Origin: Mesorhizobium sp. CA14
GTDB taxonomy: Bacteria > Pseudomonadota > Alphaproteobacteria > Rhizobiales > Rhizobiaceae
Length of the DNA stretch: 64,000 bases
Direction: 5' to 3'
NCBI RefSeq assembly: GCF_020165195.1
Contig: NZ_JAIUHR010000018.1
Span: 56,078 to 120,077, forward strand
Shown here: in pieces, positions 11,176 through 21,140 of the stretch
Numbering within the stretch: the stretch's first letter is position 1
How the letters are laid out: each line of letters starts with the position of its first letter
Notes under the pieces: generated by a model
The model's database searches: none
What the model was told of the DNA's origin: nothing
What the model saw: the letters and a program-made list of their open reading frames with translations, nothing else
Position numbers and translations under genes: made by a program

Positions 11176-12138
11176 ATGGAAGACGTCGTCCGCTTCCTCG
11201 CCTCTCTCGCGCCGACCTCGCTGGTGCCGGTCGCCGTGCTGCTCCTTGTGTTGGGCGCCGGTGCCGTCGCATGGCCGCTGGTGCTCGCCAAGGGCGATCG
11301 CGGCGAGGTCAAGCGACGGCTGAAGGTGGAGACATTGCAGCCGGCCGAGCAGGCGGAGCCCGCACCCAAGAAGAGCACCAATGTCGTGCGCGAGAAGGCG
11401 GTGAAACGGGCGCAGGAGTTCTATGCCAAGAGCGATCCGGAAAATGTCGCCCGGCTGCGGATGAAACTCATCCAGGCCGGCTACATGGAGCCGCGCGCCG
11501 TCGGCATGTTCTTCCTCATCCGTTTCGCCACGCTCGTCGGCGCGGCGCTCGGCTCATTCCTGATCAACCACTGGGCCGCCAGCGCCGACTCGACCATGAC
11601 CAGCCGCTGGACCTTCATCATCCTGTCCGGCGCCGGCGGCTATTTCCTGCCGGGCCTGGTGCTGACGCAGAAAATTCGGGACAAGATGCGCGAATACCGC
11701 AACGGCTTTCCCGATTTCATGGATTTGATGATCGTCTGTTCCGACGCCGGCATGAGCATGGAGGCCGGTATCGAACGGGTCTCCAAGGAGCTTGCCAGGA
11801 CCTATCCGTCGCTCAGCCAGAACCTGATCCTGGTGTCGCTGGAATTGCGGGCCGGGCGCAGCCTCGACGATGCGCTGAAGGCGCTTGCCGACCGCCTCAG
11901 CCTCGACGAGGTCCGCTCCTTCGCGACGCTGCTGCAGCAATCCAAGGAGCTCGGCACCAGCCTGTCGGGCTCGCTGCGCGTCTTTTCCGACGAAATGCGG
12001 CACAAGCGCATGTCGCTGGCCGAGGAGAAGGCGCATGCCCTGCCGGCCAAGATGTCGGTCCCGGTGACGGTCTGCATCCTGCCGGTGGTGCTGATGGTCG
12101 CCATCATACCGATCATCGTGAAGCTGAGCACACACTGA
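11176..12138 (+). CDS. tadC: Tad pilus inner-membrane platform protein TadC
   Basis: The second T2SSF-domain platform protein has 320 residues, with a membrane helix at about residues 12-34, a pair at about 110-165 and a C-terminal helix at about 290-315. The conserved segment FPDFMDLMIVCSDAGMSMEA with the downstream LSLDEVRSFATLLQQSKELG is typical of TadC. Only one base separates it from tadB, so the two are almost certainly cotranslated. A nested palindrome lies immediately after the stop and could attenuate transcription before tadD. Confidence 0.92.
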   Translation: MEDVVRFLASLAPTSLVPVAVLLLVLGAGAVAWPLVLAKGDRGEVKRRLKVETLQPAEQAEPAPKKSTNVVREKAVKRAQEFYAKSDPENVARLRMKLIQAGYMEPRAVGMFFLIRFATLVGAALGSFLINHWAASADSTMTSRWTFIILSGAGGYFLPGLVLTQKIRDKMREYRNGFPDFMDLMIVCSDAGMSMEAGIERVSKELARTYPSLSQNLILVSLELRAGRSLDDALKALADRLSLDEVRSFATLLQQSKELGTSLSGSLRVFSDEMRHKRMSLAEEKAHALPAKMSVPVTVCILPVVLMVAIIPIIVKLSTH

Positions 12139-12142
12139 GGTG

Positions 12143-12184
12143 TGTCGATATTCAGGCGAGGCCGGCCTGGTCTGAATATCAACA
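12143..12184. repeat. Nested palindromic intergenic repeat, family A, copy 1
   Basis: Perfect 9-base arms GATATTCAG (12147-12155) and CTGAATATC (12172-12180) surround an inner perfect palindrome AGGCCGGCCT (12159-12168). Adding the outer bases extends the arms to 13 with one mismatch. The left half and centre recur downstream of pleD at 38698, with 26 of 29 bases identical. The element sits four bases after the tadC stop and can fold in RNA, so it may act as a terminator or attenuator between tadC and tadD. It resembles a repeat I associate with Mesorhizobium intergenic regions. Confidence 0.75.
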
Positions 12185-12329
12185 TGCCTCAAAGCCGACG
12201 CGAGCGCTGGTTAACGCATCCTTGGCGCGCAACCTAATTTTAGCTGCATTTCGGCACCGAAGCTTAATCGCTTTCCTGTAGTTTTTTTCCTGAAGAACGA
12301 CCCGGCAAATCGGGCGATGGGGCAGGGGC

Positions 12330-12803
12330 ATGCGTCAGAGACTTCCCAAGGCAGCGACGGCATTGGCGGCCGTCTTGATGATTACCGGCTGCACGACGAA
12401 CAACAACGTCGACACGACCAAGACCACGGCGATCCAGCCGGTGGCCAAGGATGTCAGCGCCAACGACCTGGTCGAAGGCAAGGCGCAGTTCCGCGAGGCG
12501 AATTTCGGCCTTGCCGAACAGCATTTCCGCAAGGCGGTCGAGCTCAAGTCCGACAATGCCGAGGCCTGGATGGGGCTTGCCGCATCCTATGACGAGCTTG
12601 GCCGCTTCGACTTCGCCGACCGCGCTTACGCGGAGCTTCTGAAGGTCGCCGGTCGCAAGCCGCAGATCGTCAACAATATGGGTTATTCGCAGCTTCTGCG
12701 CGGCAACAAGAAAAGGGCGCGCGCGCTGCTGCTCGAGGCCAAGGCCGGCATGGCCGACCAGACGGTGGTCAATGCCAATCTGGCGCTGCTCGACAAGGGC
12801 TGA
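12330..12803 (+). CDS. tadD: TPR-repeat lipoprotein TadD
   Basis: TadD proteins are small tetratricopeptide-repeat lipoproteins needed for secretin stability in tad systems. The 157 residues start with a signal peptide ending in the lipobox LMITGC (Cys21). A disordered Asn/Thr-rich linker follows, then three TPR-like helices pairs from about residue 45: AQFREANFGLAEQHFRKAVELK, cut here for length, is the clearest, with Ala and Gly at TPR positions. It lies 191 bases after tadC, across the family A palindrome, in the order usual for rhizobial tad loci. Confidence 0.85.
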   Translation: MRQRLPKAATALAAVLMITGCTTNNNVDTTKTTAIQPVAKDVSANDLVEGKAQFREANFGLAEQHFRKAVELKSDNAEAWMGLAASYDELGRFDFADRAYAELLKVAGRKPQIVNNMGYSQLLRGNKKRARALLLEAKAGMADQTVVNANLALLDKG

Positions 12804-12983
12804 ACCGTCAGCGGGTTCGCGCATTCCGTGTATCATCGCGGGATTTCGCCTCACATGTCGACGCTTTGTAAACCCTGTGTCGAGGTAGCGCTGGGCATCG
12901 GCCGAAAACGGTTTGCGCCAGCCGCCGCCAGCCTACATTGAGGGGACCCGGGCACCGGCTACGCTAGAGGCAGTTCTTCACGG

Positions 12984-14156
12984 ATGTTGGATTTCAGTTC
13001 GCTTCTGCTTGCGGCGGCGCTGTCGGGCATATGCCTCAGCATCACCATGTTCGCGATCTGGCTCACCGCGCCGAGGGCGCGCTTCGTCCTTACGGTCGCC
13101 TGCGGCATTCTGGTGCTCGTCGCCCATGTCGTCGGCTTCTGGCGCTATAGCAAGGATGCCGATCCCTGGCTGTGCCAGATCGTGCTCGCGCTGCTGACCC
13201 TCGGTTTCCTGGTCCTCTGCCTGTCGGCCATGCAGTATCTCGGCTTTCGCGACTACCGCCGCGTCGTCGTGCCGACGCTGGCTGCGATGGCTGCCTGCGC
13301 GATCGTCACCTTTCTTGGTTTCGACGGCATCGGCTTCCAGATCACCTATGCGGCCGTGACGGCGCTGCTCGCGGCGATCGGGACGATGTTCTGGATGAAG
13401 GGGGATCACGACCGCCGGATCCTGCTTGTCGTTTCGTTTCTCAGCGGCGCCTGCGGCTTGTCCTTCGCGCTTTGCGGCCTGACGCTGCTGATGCAAGGGC
13501 AGTGGGTGCTGGGTGCGGCGCCCGACAATTGGGCGGAGCGGTTGAACTCCGTCGTCGCGGTCGCCTGCATGACAGGTCTCGGCGCGCTGACGCTTTCGCT
13601 GCACCATCTGCAGGCGCAGATCGAGCTCAAGGCCGAGACGATGACCGATCCGCTGACCGGCCTGATGAACCGCCGAGCGCTCAACGAGCTTTACGGCGAC
13701 CGCAGCTTCGGTCCATTCATGGCGATTGCCATGTTCGATCTCGACCATTTCAAGATGACCAACGACGTCTTCGGCCATCCCGTCGGCGACCAGGTGCTTT
13801 GCCGCTTCGCGGCGGTGATCAAGAAATACGGCAGGTCAGGAGTCGACGCCTTCCGCTTGGGCGGCGAGGAATTCGCGCTCGTCATGTCGCGCATGACGCC
13901 GGAAAAGGCGCATGACATTGCAAGCCGGATCGGCGTCGCATTCGGCACGGAGGTCGTTCCAACCCATCGCGGCCCGCTGCGTAGCAGCGTCAGCGGCGGC
14001 ATGGGATTCGGTTCGGCCGCGGGCCAGCCGCTCGACGAGGTGCTGGCGCAGGCCGACGCCGCGCTTTATGCGGCCAAGCGTGCCGGGCGCAACCGCGTCA
14101 TTGCCCAGGTCGCAGCGGACCAGCCCGACGCAGGGCCGGCCCTGAAGACTGCCTGA
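12984..14156 (+). CDS. Membrane-bound diguanylate cyclase (GGDEF)
   Basis: The protein would make cyclic di-GMP from two GTP. Its 390 residues hold six or seven hydrophobic helices in the first 205 residues, a MASE-like sensor of unknown ligand, followed by a GGDEF domain at about residues 222-375. The active-site loop is RLGGEEFALV, a normal catalytic variant. The RxxD inhibitory site expected five residues before GG is absent: the sequence there is RSGVDAFRL, with Arg one position off, so feedback inhibition may be lacking. No strong ribosome site is visible before the ATG at 12984. It is convergent with gcvP, seven bases apart. Its position after the tad block may tie pili to c-di-GMP, but that is inference. 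Confidence 0.9.
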   Translation: MLDFSSLLLAAALSGICLSITMFAIWLTAPRARFVLTVACGILVLVAHVVGFWRYSKDADPWLCQIVLALLTLGFLVLCLSAMQYLGFRDYRRVVVPTLAAMAACAIVTFLGFDGIGFQITYAAVTALLAAIGTMFWMKGDHDRRILLVVSFLSGACGLSFALCGLTLLMQGQWVLGAAPDNWAERLNSVVAVACMTGLGALTLSLHHLQAQIELKAETMTDPLTGLMNRRALNELYGDRSFGPFMAIAMFDLDHFKMTNDVFGHPVGDQVLCRFAAVIKKYGRSGVDAFRLGGEEFALVMSRMTPEKAHDIASRIGVAFGTEVVPTHRGPLRSSVSGGMGFGSAAGQPLDEVLAQADAALYAAKRAGRNRVIAQVAADQPDAGPALKTA

Positions 14157-14163
14157 GCAAACG

Positions 14164-16974
<2,811 letters not shown>

Positions 16975-16991
16975 GTCTTTATGTCCTGATA

Positions 16992-17360
16992 TCAGCCGAT
17001 ATGGGCTTTGTAGGCGGCCTCATCCATGAGGCTGTCGAGCTGGCCTTCGTCGGCCAGCTTCATCTTCCAGAGCCAGCCGTCGCCGGTCGCGGCCGAATTG
17101 ACCAGCGAGGGGTCGGCCGATAGCGAAGCGTTGGCCTCGGTGATCTCGCCGTCGACCGGCGCGTAGACGTCCGATGCCGCCTTGACTGATTCGACGACCA
17201 CGGCCGTATCGCCCTTGGCGAGCTTGCGGCCGATCTCCGGCAGCTCGACGAAAACGAGGTCGCCAAGCTGTTCCTGCGCATAGTCGGTAATGCCGACAGT
17301 GGCGACGCCACCTTCGACGCGGAGCCATTCATGGTCTTCAGTGAAATAGGTCTTTGCCAT
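16992..17360 (-). CDS. gcvH: Glycine cleavage system H protein
   Basis: GcvH shuttles the aminomethyl group between P-, T- and L-proteins on a lipoylated lysine. The 122 residues begin at MAKTYFTEDHEWLR and include the lipoylation motif VVVESVKAASDVYAPVDGE, with the modified Lys in ESVKA. The ATG at 17360 is chosen because it gives the standard family length and N-terminus; upstream codons in frame read through gcvT. Only seven bases separate it from gcvT, fitting one operon. Confidence 0.97.
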   Translation of the reverse strand: MAKTYFTEDHEWLRVEGGVATVGITDYAQEQLGDLVFVELPEIGRKLAKGDTAVVVESVKAASDVYAPVDGEITEANASLSADPSLVNSAATGDGWLWKMKLADEGQLDSLMDEAAYKAHIG

Positions 17361-17367
17361 CTGGAAA

Positions 17368-18468
17368 TCATCCTTTGCGGTAGCGGTGTGGGGTAAAGGG
17401 CAGGGACGCGACGTCGACCGGGATTTTCGCCCCGCGGACATCGGCGAAGAGTTTCGTGCCGCCTTTGGCCAGCGCGGTGTTGACGTAGCCCATGGCGACC
17501 GGGTGCCCCGTCGAAGGGCCGAAGCCGCCCGAAGTGACGTGGCCAGCCGGATTGCCGCCGGCATCGAGGAGCGCCGCGCCGGCGCGAACCGGCTGGCGAC
17601 CGTCGGGCTTCAGGCCGACGCGCTTCTGCGACGGCCCGCGTTCGATGATCGAGCGCAGCGCGTCGGCACCGATGAAATGGCCGGTAGCGCGAACTTCCCT
17701 GGGAATCGCCCACATCAATCCCGCGCTTGCCGGGTCGATTTCCGGCGTAAGGTCCTGGCCATGCAGACAAAGACCGGCTTCGAGCCGCAGGCTGTCGCGC
17801 GCGGCAAGGCCGATCCACTGCACGCGCTCATCCCCCAGCAGTGTCGCGACCAGATCCCGCGCGTCCTTCTCCGGCAGGCCGATCTCGAAACCGTCCTCGC
17901 CGGTGTAGCCGGAGCGGCTCATGAACCAGTTTTGACGCGGCTCGATGCCGTGCATGAAGAGCAGCGAGCCGGTTTCGATGCCGGCTCGGGACAGCGCGGC
18001 CCACGCTTCCGGACCCTGGATTGCCAGGAAGACGCGGTCGAGCGGTTCGATCTTGGCATCGAAATCGGCGGCAAGCGCGCGCAGATGCTTCTCGTCCTCC
18101 ACCGCGTTGCCGGCATTGGCCACCACCATGAAACGGTCATCGCCCAGGCGCGTCACGATGAGGTCGTCAATGATGCCGGCAGCCTCGTTGAGGAAGAAGG
18201 TGTATTTGGACTGGGAAATTTCCGGAGCGCCGGCATCGAGCGGGCAGGCGCGGTCGAGAAGCGCCGCTGTACTCGAACCGGAGACCTCGAACAGCTTCAT
18301 ATGCGAGATGTCGAACAGGCCGGCATGCTCGCGCGTGTGAAGATGCTCCTTCATCACGCCGGGCGAGTAGGTGAGCGGCATCGACCAACCGGCGAAGGCG
18401 CCGAAACGCGCGGCTGCGGCCTGATGCAAATCCTCAAGGGGTAGGTGTCTGGTGTCTTCGCCTGTCAT
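17368..18468 (-). CDS. gcvT: Aminomethyltransferase (glycine cleavage T protein)
   Basis: GcvT transfers the methylene group to tetrahydrofolate and releases ammonia. The 366 residues show the family core: FAGWSMPLTY near the start, REHAGLFDISHMKLFEVSG, and RSGYTGEDGFEIGLP near residue 190, with LRLEAGLCLHGQDLTPE later. The ATG at 18468 is chosen because GGAG lies five bases ahead; an upstream start in frame would enter the riboswitch expression platform. It is the first gene after the tandem glycine riboswitch and heads the gcvTHP operon. Confidence 0.96.
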   Translation of the reverse strand: MTGEDTRHLPLEDLHQAAAARFGAFAGWSMPLTYSPGVMKEHLHTREHAGLFDISHMKLFEVSGSSTAALLDRACPLDAGAPEISQSKYTFFLNEAAGIIDDLIVTRLGDDRFMVVANAGNAVEDEKHLRALAADFDAKIEPLDRVFLAIQGPEAWAALSRAGIETGSLLFMHGIEPRQNWFMSRSGYTGEDGFEIGLPEKDARDLVATLLGDERVQWIGLAARDSLRLEAGLCLHGQDLTPEIDPASAGLMWAIPREVRATGHFIGADALRSIIERGPSQKRVGLKPDGRQPVRAGAALLDAGGNPAGHVTSGGFGPSTGHPVAMGYVNTALAKGGTKLFADVRGAKIPVDVASLPFTPHRYRKG

Positions 18469-18471
18469 GTC

Positions 18472-18520
18472 TTCTCCAGAGTCGCACGCCAATCGACCGC
18501 CATTGGCGGCCTAGTCGTGC
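18472..18520 (-). promoter_or_regulatory. Proposed expression platform of the glycine riboswitch
   Basis: Between the second aptamer and the gcvT start, the RNA can form a hairpin with arms CCGCC and GGCGG around AAT (18497-18509), enclosed by an outer GCACG/CGTGC pair (18516-18520 with 18484-18488). The ribosome site lies just after it. The octamer ACTCTGGA that runs into the GGAG site (about 18475-18482) is identical to one in the linker before aptamer 2 (about 18605-18612). Both can pair through CTCTG with CAGAG at about 18523-18527. This suggests translation is controlled by which copy pairs. The model is inferred by eye, without an energy calculation. Confidence 0.45.
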
Positions 18521-18697
18521 CCCTCTGTCTGAAGCCTGAGAGACTCGCGCCCCGTAACTCTGTCGGCAGCGCTTACACCTTCGGCGCGGGAAGATTCCCG
18601 ACTTTCCAGAGTTGTCTTTCCCGTGCACGGTTCTTTTGCCTGAGAGATTTCGGGCGATTTCCCCTTCGGCGACAGCGTGCGCTGTTCTCTCCCGCAA
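18515..18697 (-). promoter_or_regulatory. Tandem glycine riboswitch
   Basis: Two glycine aptamers lie in series on the minus strand ahead of gcvT. Aptamer 1 has the conserved GCCGAAGGGG (18661-18670) and CTCTCAGGCAAAAG (about 18633-18646). Aptamer 2 has GCCGAAGGTG (about 18577-18586) and GAGTCTCTCAGGCTTCAGAC (about 18527-18546). These are the hallmark internal loops of the glycine riboswitch class, and the order loop-CTCTCAGGC is repeated as expected. Such tandem switches normally turn on gcv expression when glycine is abundant, which fits the catabolic operon downstream. The end points are approximate. Confidence 0.95.
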
Positions 18698-18735
18698 ACA
18701 GGAAGGACTCAGTCGCCTGAGCCCTCGACGCGCCA

Positions 18736-18764
18736 TCCATAGCCCGTCGGCGACACCTTGTCAC
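18736..18764 (-). promoter_or_regulatory. Candidate promoter of the gcvTHP operon
   Basis: On the minus strand, GTGACA (18759-18764) and TATGGA (18736-18741) are separated by exactly 17 bases. The -35 matches five of six consensus positions; the -10 matches three of six. A start about seven bases downstream, near 18728, would place the 5' end roughly 30 bases before the first glycine aptamer. The same bases also contain GGAGGTGA followed by GTG and a 15-codon frame to 18709, which may be chance. Confidence 0.4.
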
Positions 18765-18768
18765 CTCC

Positions 18769-18957
18769 ATGCGACATTTAATGCGCGCCGAGACGATCGA
18801 TGCCGGCGATGCCGAATGGCTGGCCGAGCGTGTTGGCGGCGGCCAGCAGCCGCTGCGCGACAGCGAGCGCGTGCTGCCGACGCTGATCAGGCAGGCTTCG
18901 CCGGAAATTCATCCGCCGCTGAAACCGCTGCTTGAGAAAGTGGCCTGGGCGTTTCCT
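18769..18957 (+). pseudogene. Possible gene remnant, plus strand, running into the acetyltransferase gene
   Basis: For about 59 codons the plus strand reads like protein, for example RAETIDAGDAEWLAERVGGG and ERVLPTLIRQASPEIHPPL. This pattern resembles, from memory, short rhizobial domains with a DAEWL...ERALLAFL...SPSIHPSL layout. After LLEKVA the frame continues only as antisense of the acetyltransferase gene, with no stop where one would be expected. There is no ribosome site before the ATGs at 18769 or 18781. The fragment overlaps the last 49 bases of that convergent gene. It could be a decayed C-terminal piece, or coincidence. Confidence 0.3.
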
Positions 18958-19376
18958 GCAAGTGTCTTGCAAAGGATGATGTTGGAATGGCCTTCGGGCC
19001 AGCCGGTCAGTTCGGCCATGCGCTCGAAGCCGGCCTTTTCGTACAGGCCAGGCGCCTGGAAGTCGTGGGTCGAAACCCATATCCGCAGCGAGCCGCGCGC
19101 GGCTGCCTCGGCGACGAAGGCATCGAGCAGTTTCCTGCCGTGGCCAAGGCCCCGGTAGGCCTCGTCGACCCACATCAGCGTGAGTTCGGCAATGCCGGCC
19201 CAGGAATAGCCGGCGGCCGCCCCGACGGCGCGGCCTTTCTCATCCCGCAGCGCAAAGACGAGGGCACGGTCGTCGCCACGACCGGTCAGCCGCCGGTTGT
19301 CGTTGTCGAGATGCTGCGCGATGGCGTCGAGCCCGGCCGCCGCAAGATCATGCTCGGCCTGCAGGCGAGGACCCAT
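18909..19376 (-). CDS. GNAT family N-acetyltransferase
   Basis: The 155-residue protein has the GNAT fold. The acetyl-CoA pyrophosphate loop is EAYRGLGHGRKLLD (about residues 84-97), preceded by the beta-4 strand IAELTLMWVDE and followed by WVSTHDFQAPGLYEKAGFE. The acceptor substrate is unknown. The ATG at 19376 shares one base with the stop of the molybdoenzyme gene upstream, which supports this start and coupling. The last 16 residues after CKTL are unlike a usual GNAT end and overlap the plus-strand remnant, as if the native stop had been lost. Confidence 0.88.
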   Translation of the reverse strand: MGPRLQAEHDLAAAGLDAIAQHLDNDNRRLTGRGDDRALVFALRDEKGRAVGAAAGYSWAGIAELTLMWVDEAYRGLGHGRKLLDAFVAEAAARGSLRIWVSTHDFQAPGLYEKAGFERMAELTGWPEGHSNIILCKTLAGNAQATFSSSGFSGG

Positions 19377-20167
19377 CAAATTCCGCCATACCAGTCGTAG
19401 CCATTGTCTTCCCAATAACCGCCGCGGCCGCCGCCGACATTGGCGAAACTGTCGACCAGCTCGATCTTGGAGAGGTATTTCGGCATCTTGTAACCGAGCT
19501 GGCGCTCGACCCGCACACGCAGCGGCGCGCCGTTCTCGACCGGCAACGGCTTGCCGTTGAGGCCATAGGCCAGAATCGTCTGCGGATGGCGGGCGTCGAT
19601 CAGGTCAATGGTGCCGTAATACTTGATGTCGCCGGACAGGCTTTGCTCGATCGTGTCGAGACAGTGGAACATGACGTAGCGGGCCTGCGGCTTGACCACC
19701 GCCTGGTCGAGCACCAGCGACAGCGGCGTGCCGGTCCATTTGGCGATGCAGCTCCAGCCTTCGACGCAGTCGTGGCGGGTGATCTGCGTGCGGCTCGGCA
19801 TGTTCTGGAGCTGCTCGCGGGTCAGCGACAGCGGTTTTTCGACAAGGCCGGTAACCTCCAGCCGCCAGTCGGCGAAATTGTTGACGAGCAGACCTTTGTA
19901 GGTGTCGTCATCGGGCGCCGTGACGCCGTTCGGCCGCTGCGGCTGGCGGATGTCGGCTTCGGTGAATTCCGGCGCCAGCGCGTCGCGGCCGGCGAGCAGG
20001 CGCTGGGCGCGCCAGGTCAGGCCATTGGCGTTTTCGAGGAAGCTGCGCAGGCCGCCGCCGATGCCGAGGCCGCTGTCGAATACGTCACAACCCGACAGCG
20101 CGATGCCCGACAGGCCGAGGCTGCTGGCGGTCAAGAACTTGCGGCGGCTGATCTCAAATTTTGCCAT
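19376..20167 (-). CDS. Tat-exported molybdopterin-dependent oxidoreductase (sulfite oxidase/MsrP-like fold)
   Basis: The 263-residue protein belongs to the sulfite oxidase superfamily and probably works in the periplasm. The N-terminus has a twin-arginine signal SRRKFLTASSLGLSG. It is followed by LSGC (24-27), a good lipobox, so Cys27 may carry lipid and anchor the enzyme. The molybdenum ligand is likely Cys134 in RHDCVEGWSC, and PLPVENGAPLRV with QLGYKMPKYL are family motifs. MsrP (YedY) repairs methionine sulfoxide with the haem protein MsrQ; this protein is shorter and its substrate is not established. The cytochrome b gene ends one base upstream and is the likely electron donor. Confidence 0.88.
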   Translation of the reverse strand: MAKFEISRRKFLTASSLGLSGIALSGCDVFDSGLGIGGGLRSFLENANGLTWRAQRLLAGRDALAPEFTEADIRQPQRPNGVTAPDDDTYKGLLVNNFADWRLEVTGLVEKPLSLTREQLQNMPSRTQITRHDCVEGWSCIAKWTGTPLSLVLDQAVVKPQARYVMFHCLDTIEQSLSGDIKYYGTIDLIDARHPQTILAYGLNGKPLPVENGAPLRVRVERQLGYKMPKYLSKIELVDSFANVGGGRGGYWEDNGYDWYGGI

Positions 20168-20168
20168 G

Positions 20169-21041
20169 TCAAGCGCTCCTCTCGGTCGGCTCAGCGTGCT
20201 TCGCAGGCGGGTCGGTGCGGTACCAGCCGGTGATGATCGAGCGCAGCTCGTTGATCGGGCCGGCAGCCAGGATCATCAGGATGTGAACAATGAAGAAGAG
20301 GACGAGCAGCACCATGACGGTGAAATGGATGCTGCGCGCCGTCTGCCTGCCGCCAAGCACTTCGTTGAGCCAGGGCAGCACCGAATCCATGCTTGGCGAC
20401 ATGGCGAGGCCGGTGATGATCATCAGCGGCAGAAGCACGAAGAGCACGCCGCCATAAGCCATTTTCTGCAGCGTGTTGTATTCGCGGGTGTGGTGAAACT
20501 TCAGCTTCGCGTGGTCAATGACGTCGCGCGGCAGGCGCTTCAGGTCGTCCAGGCGCGGGGCAAGGTCGCGGCGGATATGGCCGTTGACCAGCCCGGCGAT
20601 CAGCCACACCAGCAAGGTCGTGGTCAGGATCCAGGCGAAGAAGAAATGAACGACGCGGGCGGTACCGAGATCATAATAGGAGGGGATCGTCGCCCAGGAG
20701 GGGAAGGCGCGTGGCGTCTCCTGGCCGGGCGGGCCGGACCAGCCGAGCACGCCGGTGGTGTCGAAACGGTGGCCGAAAATCGCGGTGAAGCCGCGCGGGC
20801 CGTTGTTGGTGTTCTCTGCACCTATCTCGAGGATGGTGTTGTTGAACCCGAAGCCCGACTGCTTGCCGATATAGAGCTGCGGGCGGGCGTTGAAGATCTG
20901 CAGGCCGGAGAGCAGCATGAAGAACAACGAGATCGCCCACAGCCAATGCGTCAGCCGCGTCCAGCGCGACTGCCGGTAGATGAGGGTCGCATCCTTCGCG
21001 TTCGCTCCGGCGGCGGATTGGCTTGTGGCAGCAGAGTCCAA
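20169..21041 (-). CDS. Cytochrome b561-type membrane protein, partner of the molybdoenzyme
   Basis: The 290-residue product has four or five membrane helices with histidines placed for haem b: RWTRLTHWLWAISLFFMLLS near residue 30, VVHFFFAWIL near 130, and IHFTVMVLLVLFFIVHILMI near 240. The periplasmic loop between helices 1 and 2 is long (about residues 50-120). Such proteins pass electrons between the quinone pool and a periplasmic oxidoreductase. The start is TTG at 21041, with GGAGGACG seven bases ahead. Only one base separates it from the molybdoenzyme gene, so they are almost certainly a functional pair. Confidence 0.88.
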   Translation of the reverse strand: MDSAATSQSAAGANAKDATLIYRQSRWTRLTHWLWAISLFFMLLSGLQIFNARPQLYIGKQSGFGFNNTILEIGAENTNNGPRGFTAIFGHRFDTTGVLGWSGPPGQETPRAFPSWATIPSYYDLGTARVVHFFFAWILTTTLLVWLIAGLVNGHIRRDLAPRLDDLKRLPRDVIDHAKLKFHHTREYNTLQKMAYGGVLFVLLPLMIITGLAMSPSMDSVLPWLNEVLGGRQTARSIHFTVMVLLVLFFIVHILMILAAGPINELRSIITGWYRTDPPAKHAEPTERSA

Positions 21042-21140
21042 TTTTCGTCCTCCAGCCGCATGACGCGCGGCGTCGCAGATTACCGTCTTCTCCCCAATAC
21101 GTCGCCGGCCAAGGCGATGTTTCGTGCGATCACGAATTTA

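Noticed and set aside
18573..18770. Minus-strand frame starting ATGGAGGTG through the riboswitch
   Set aside because: The region is clearly a structured glycine riboswitch; the frame has no protein character.
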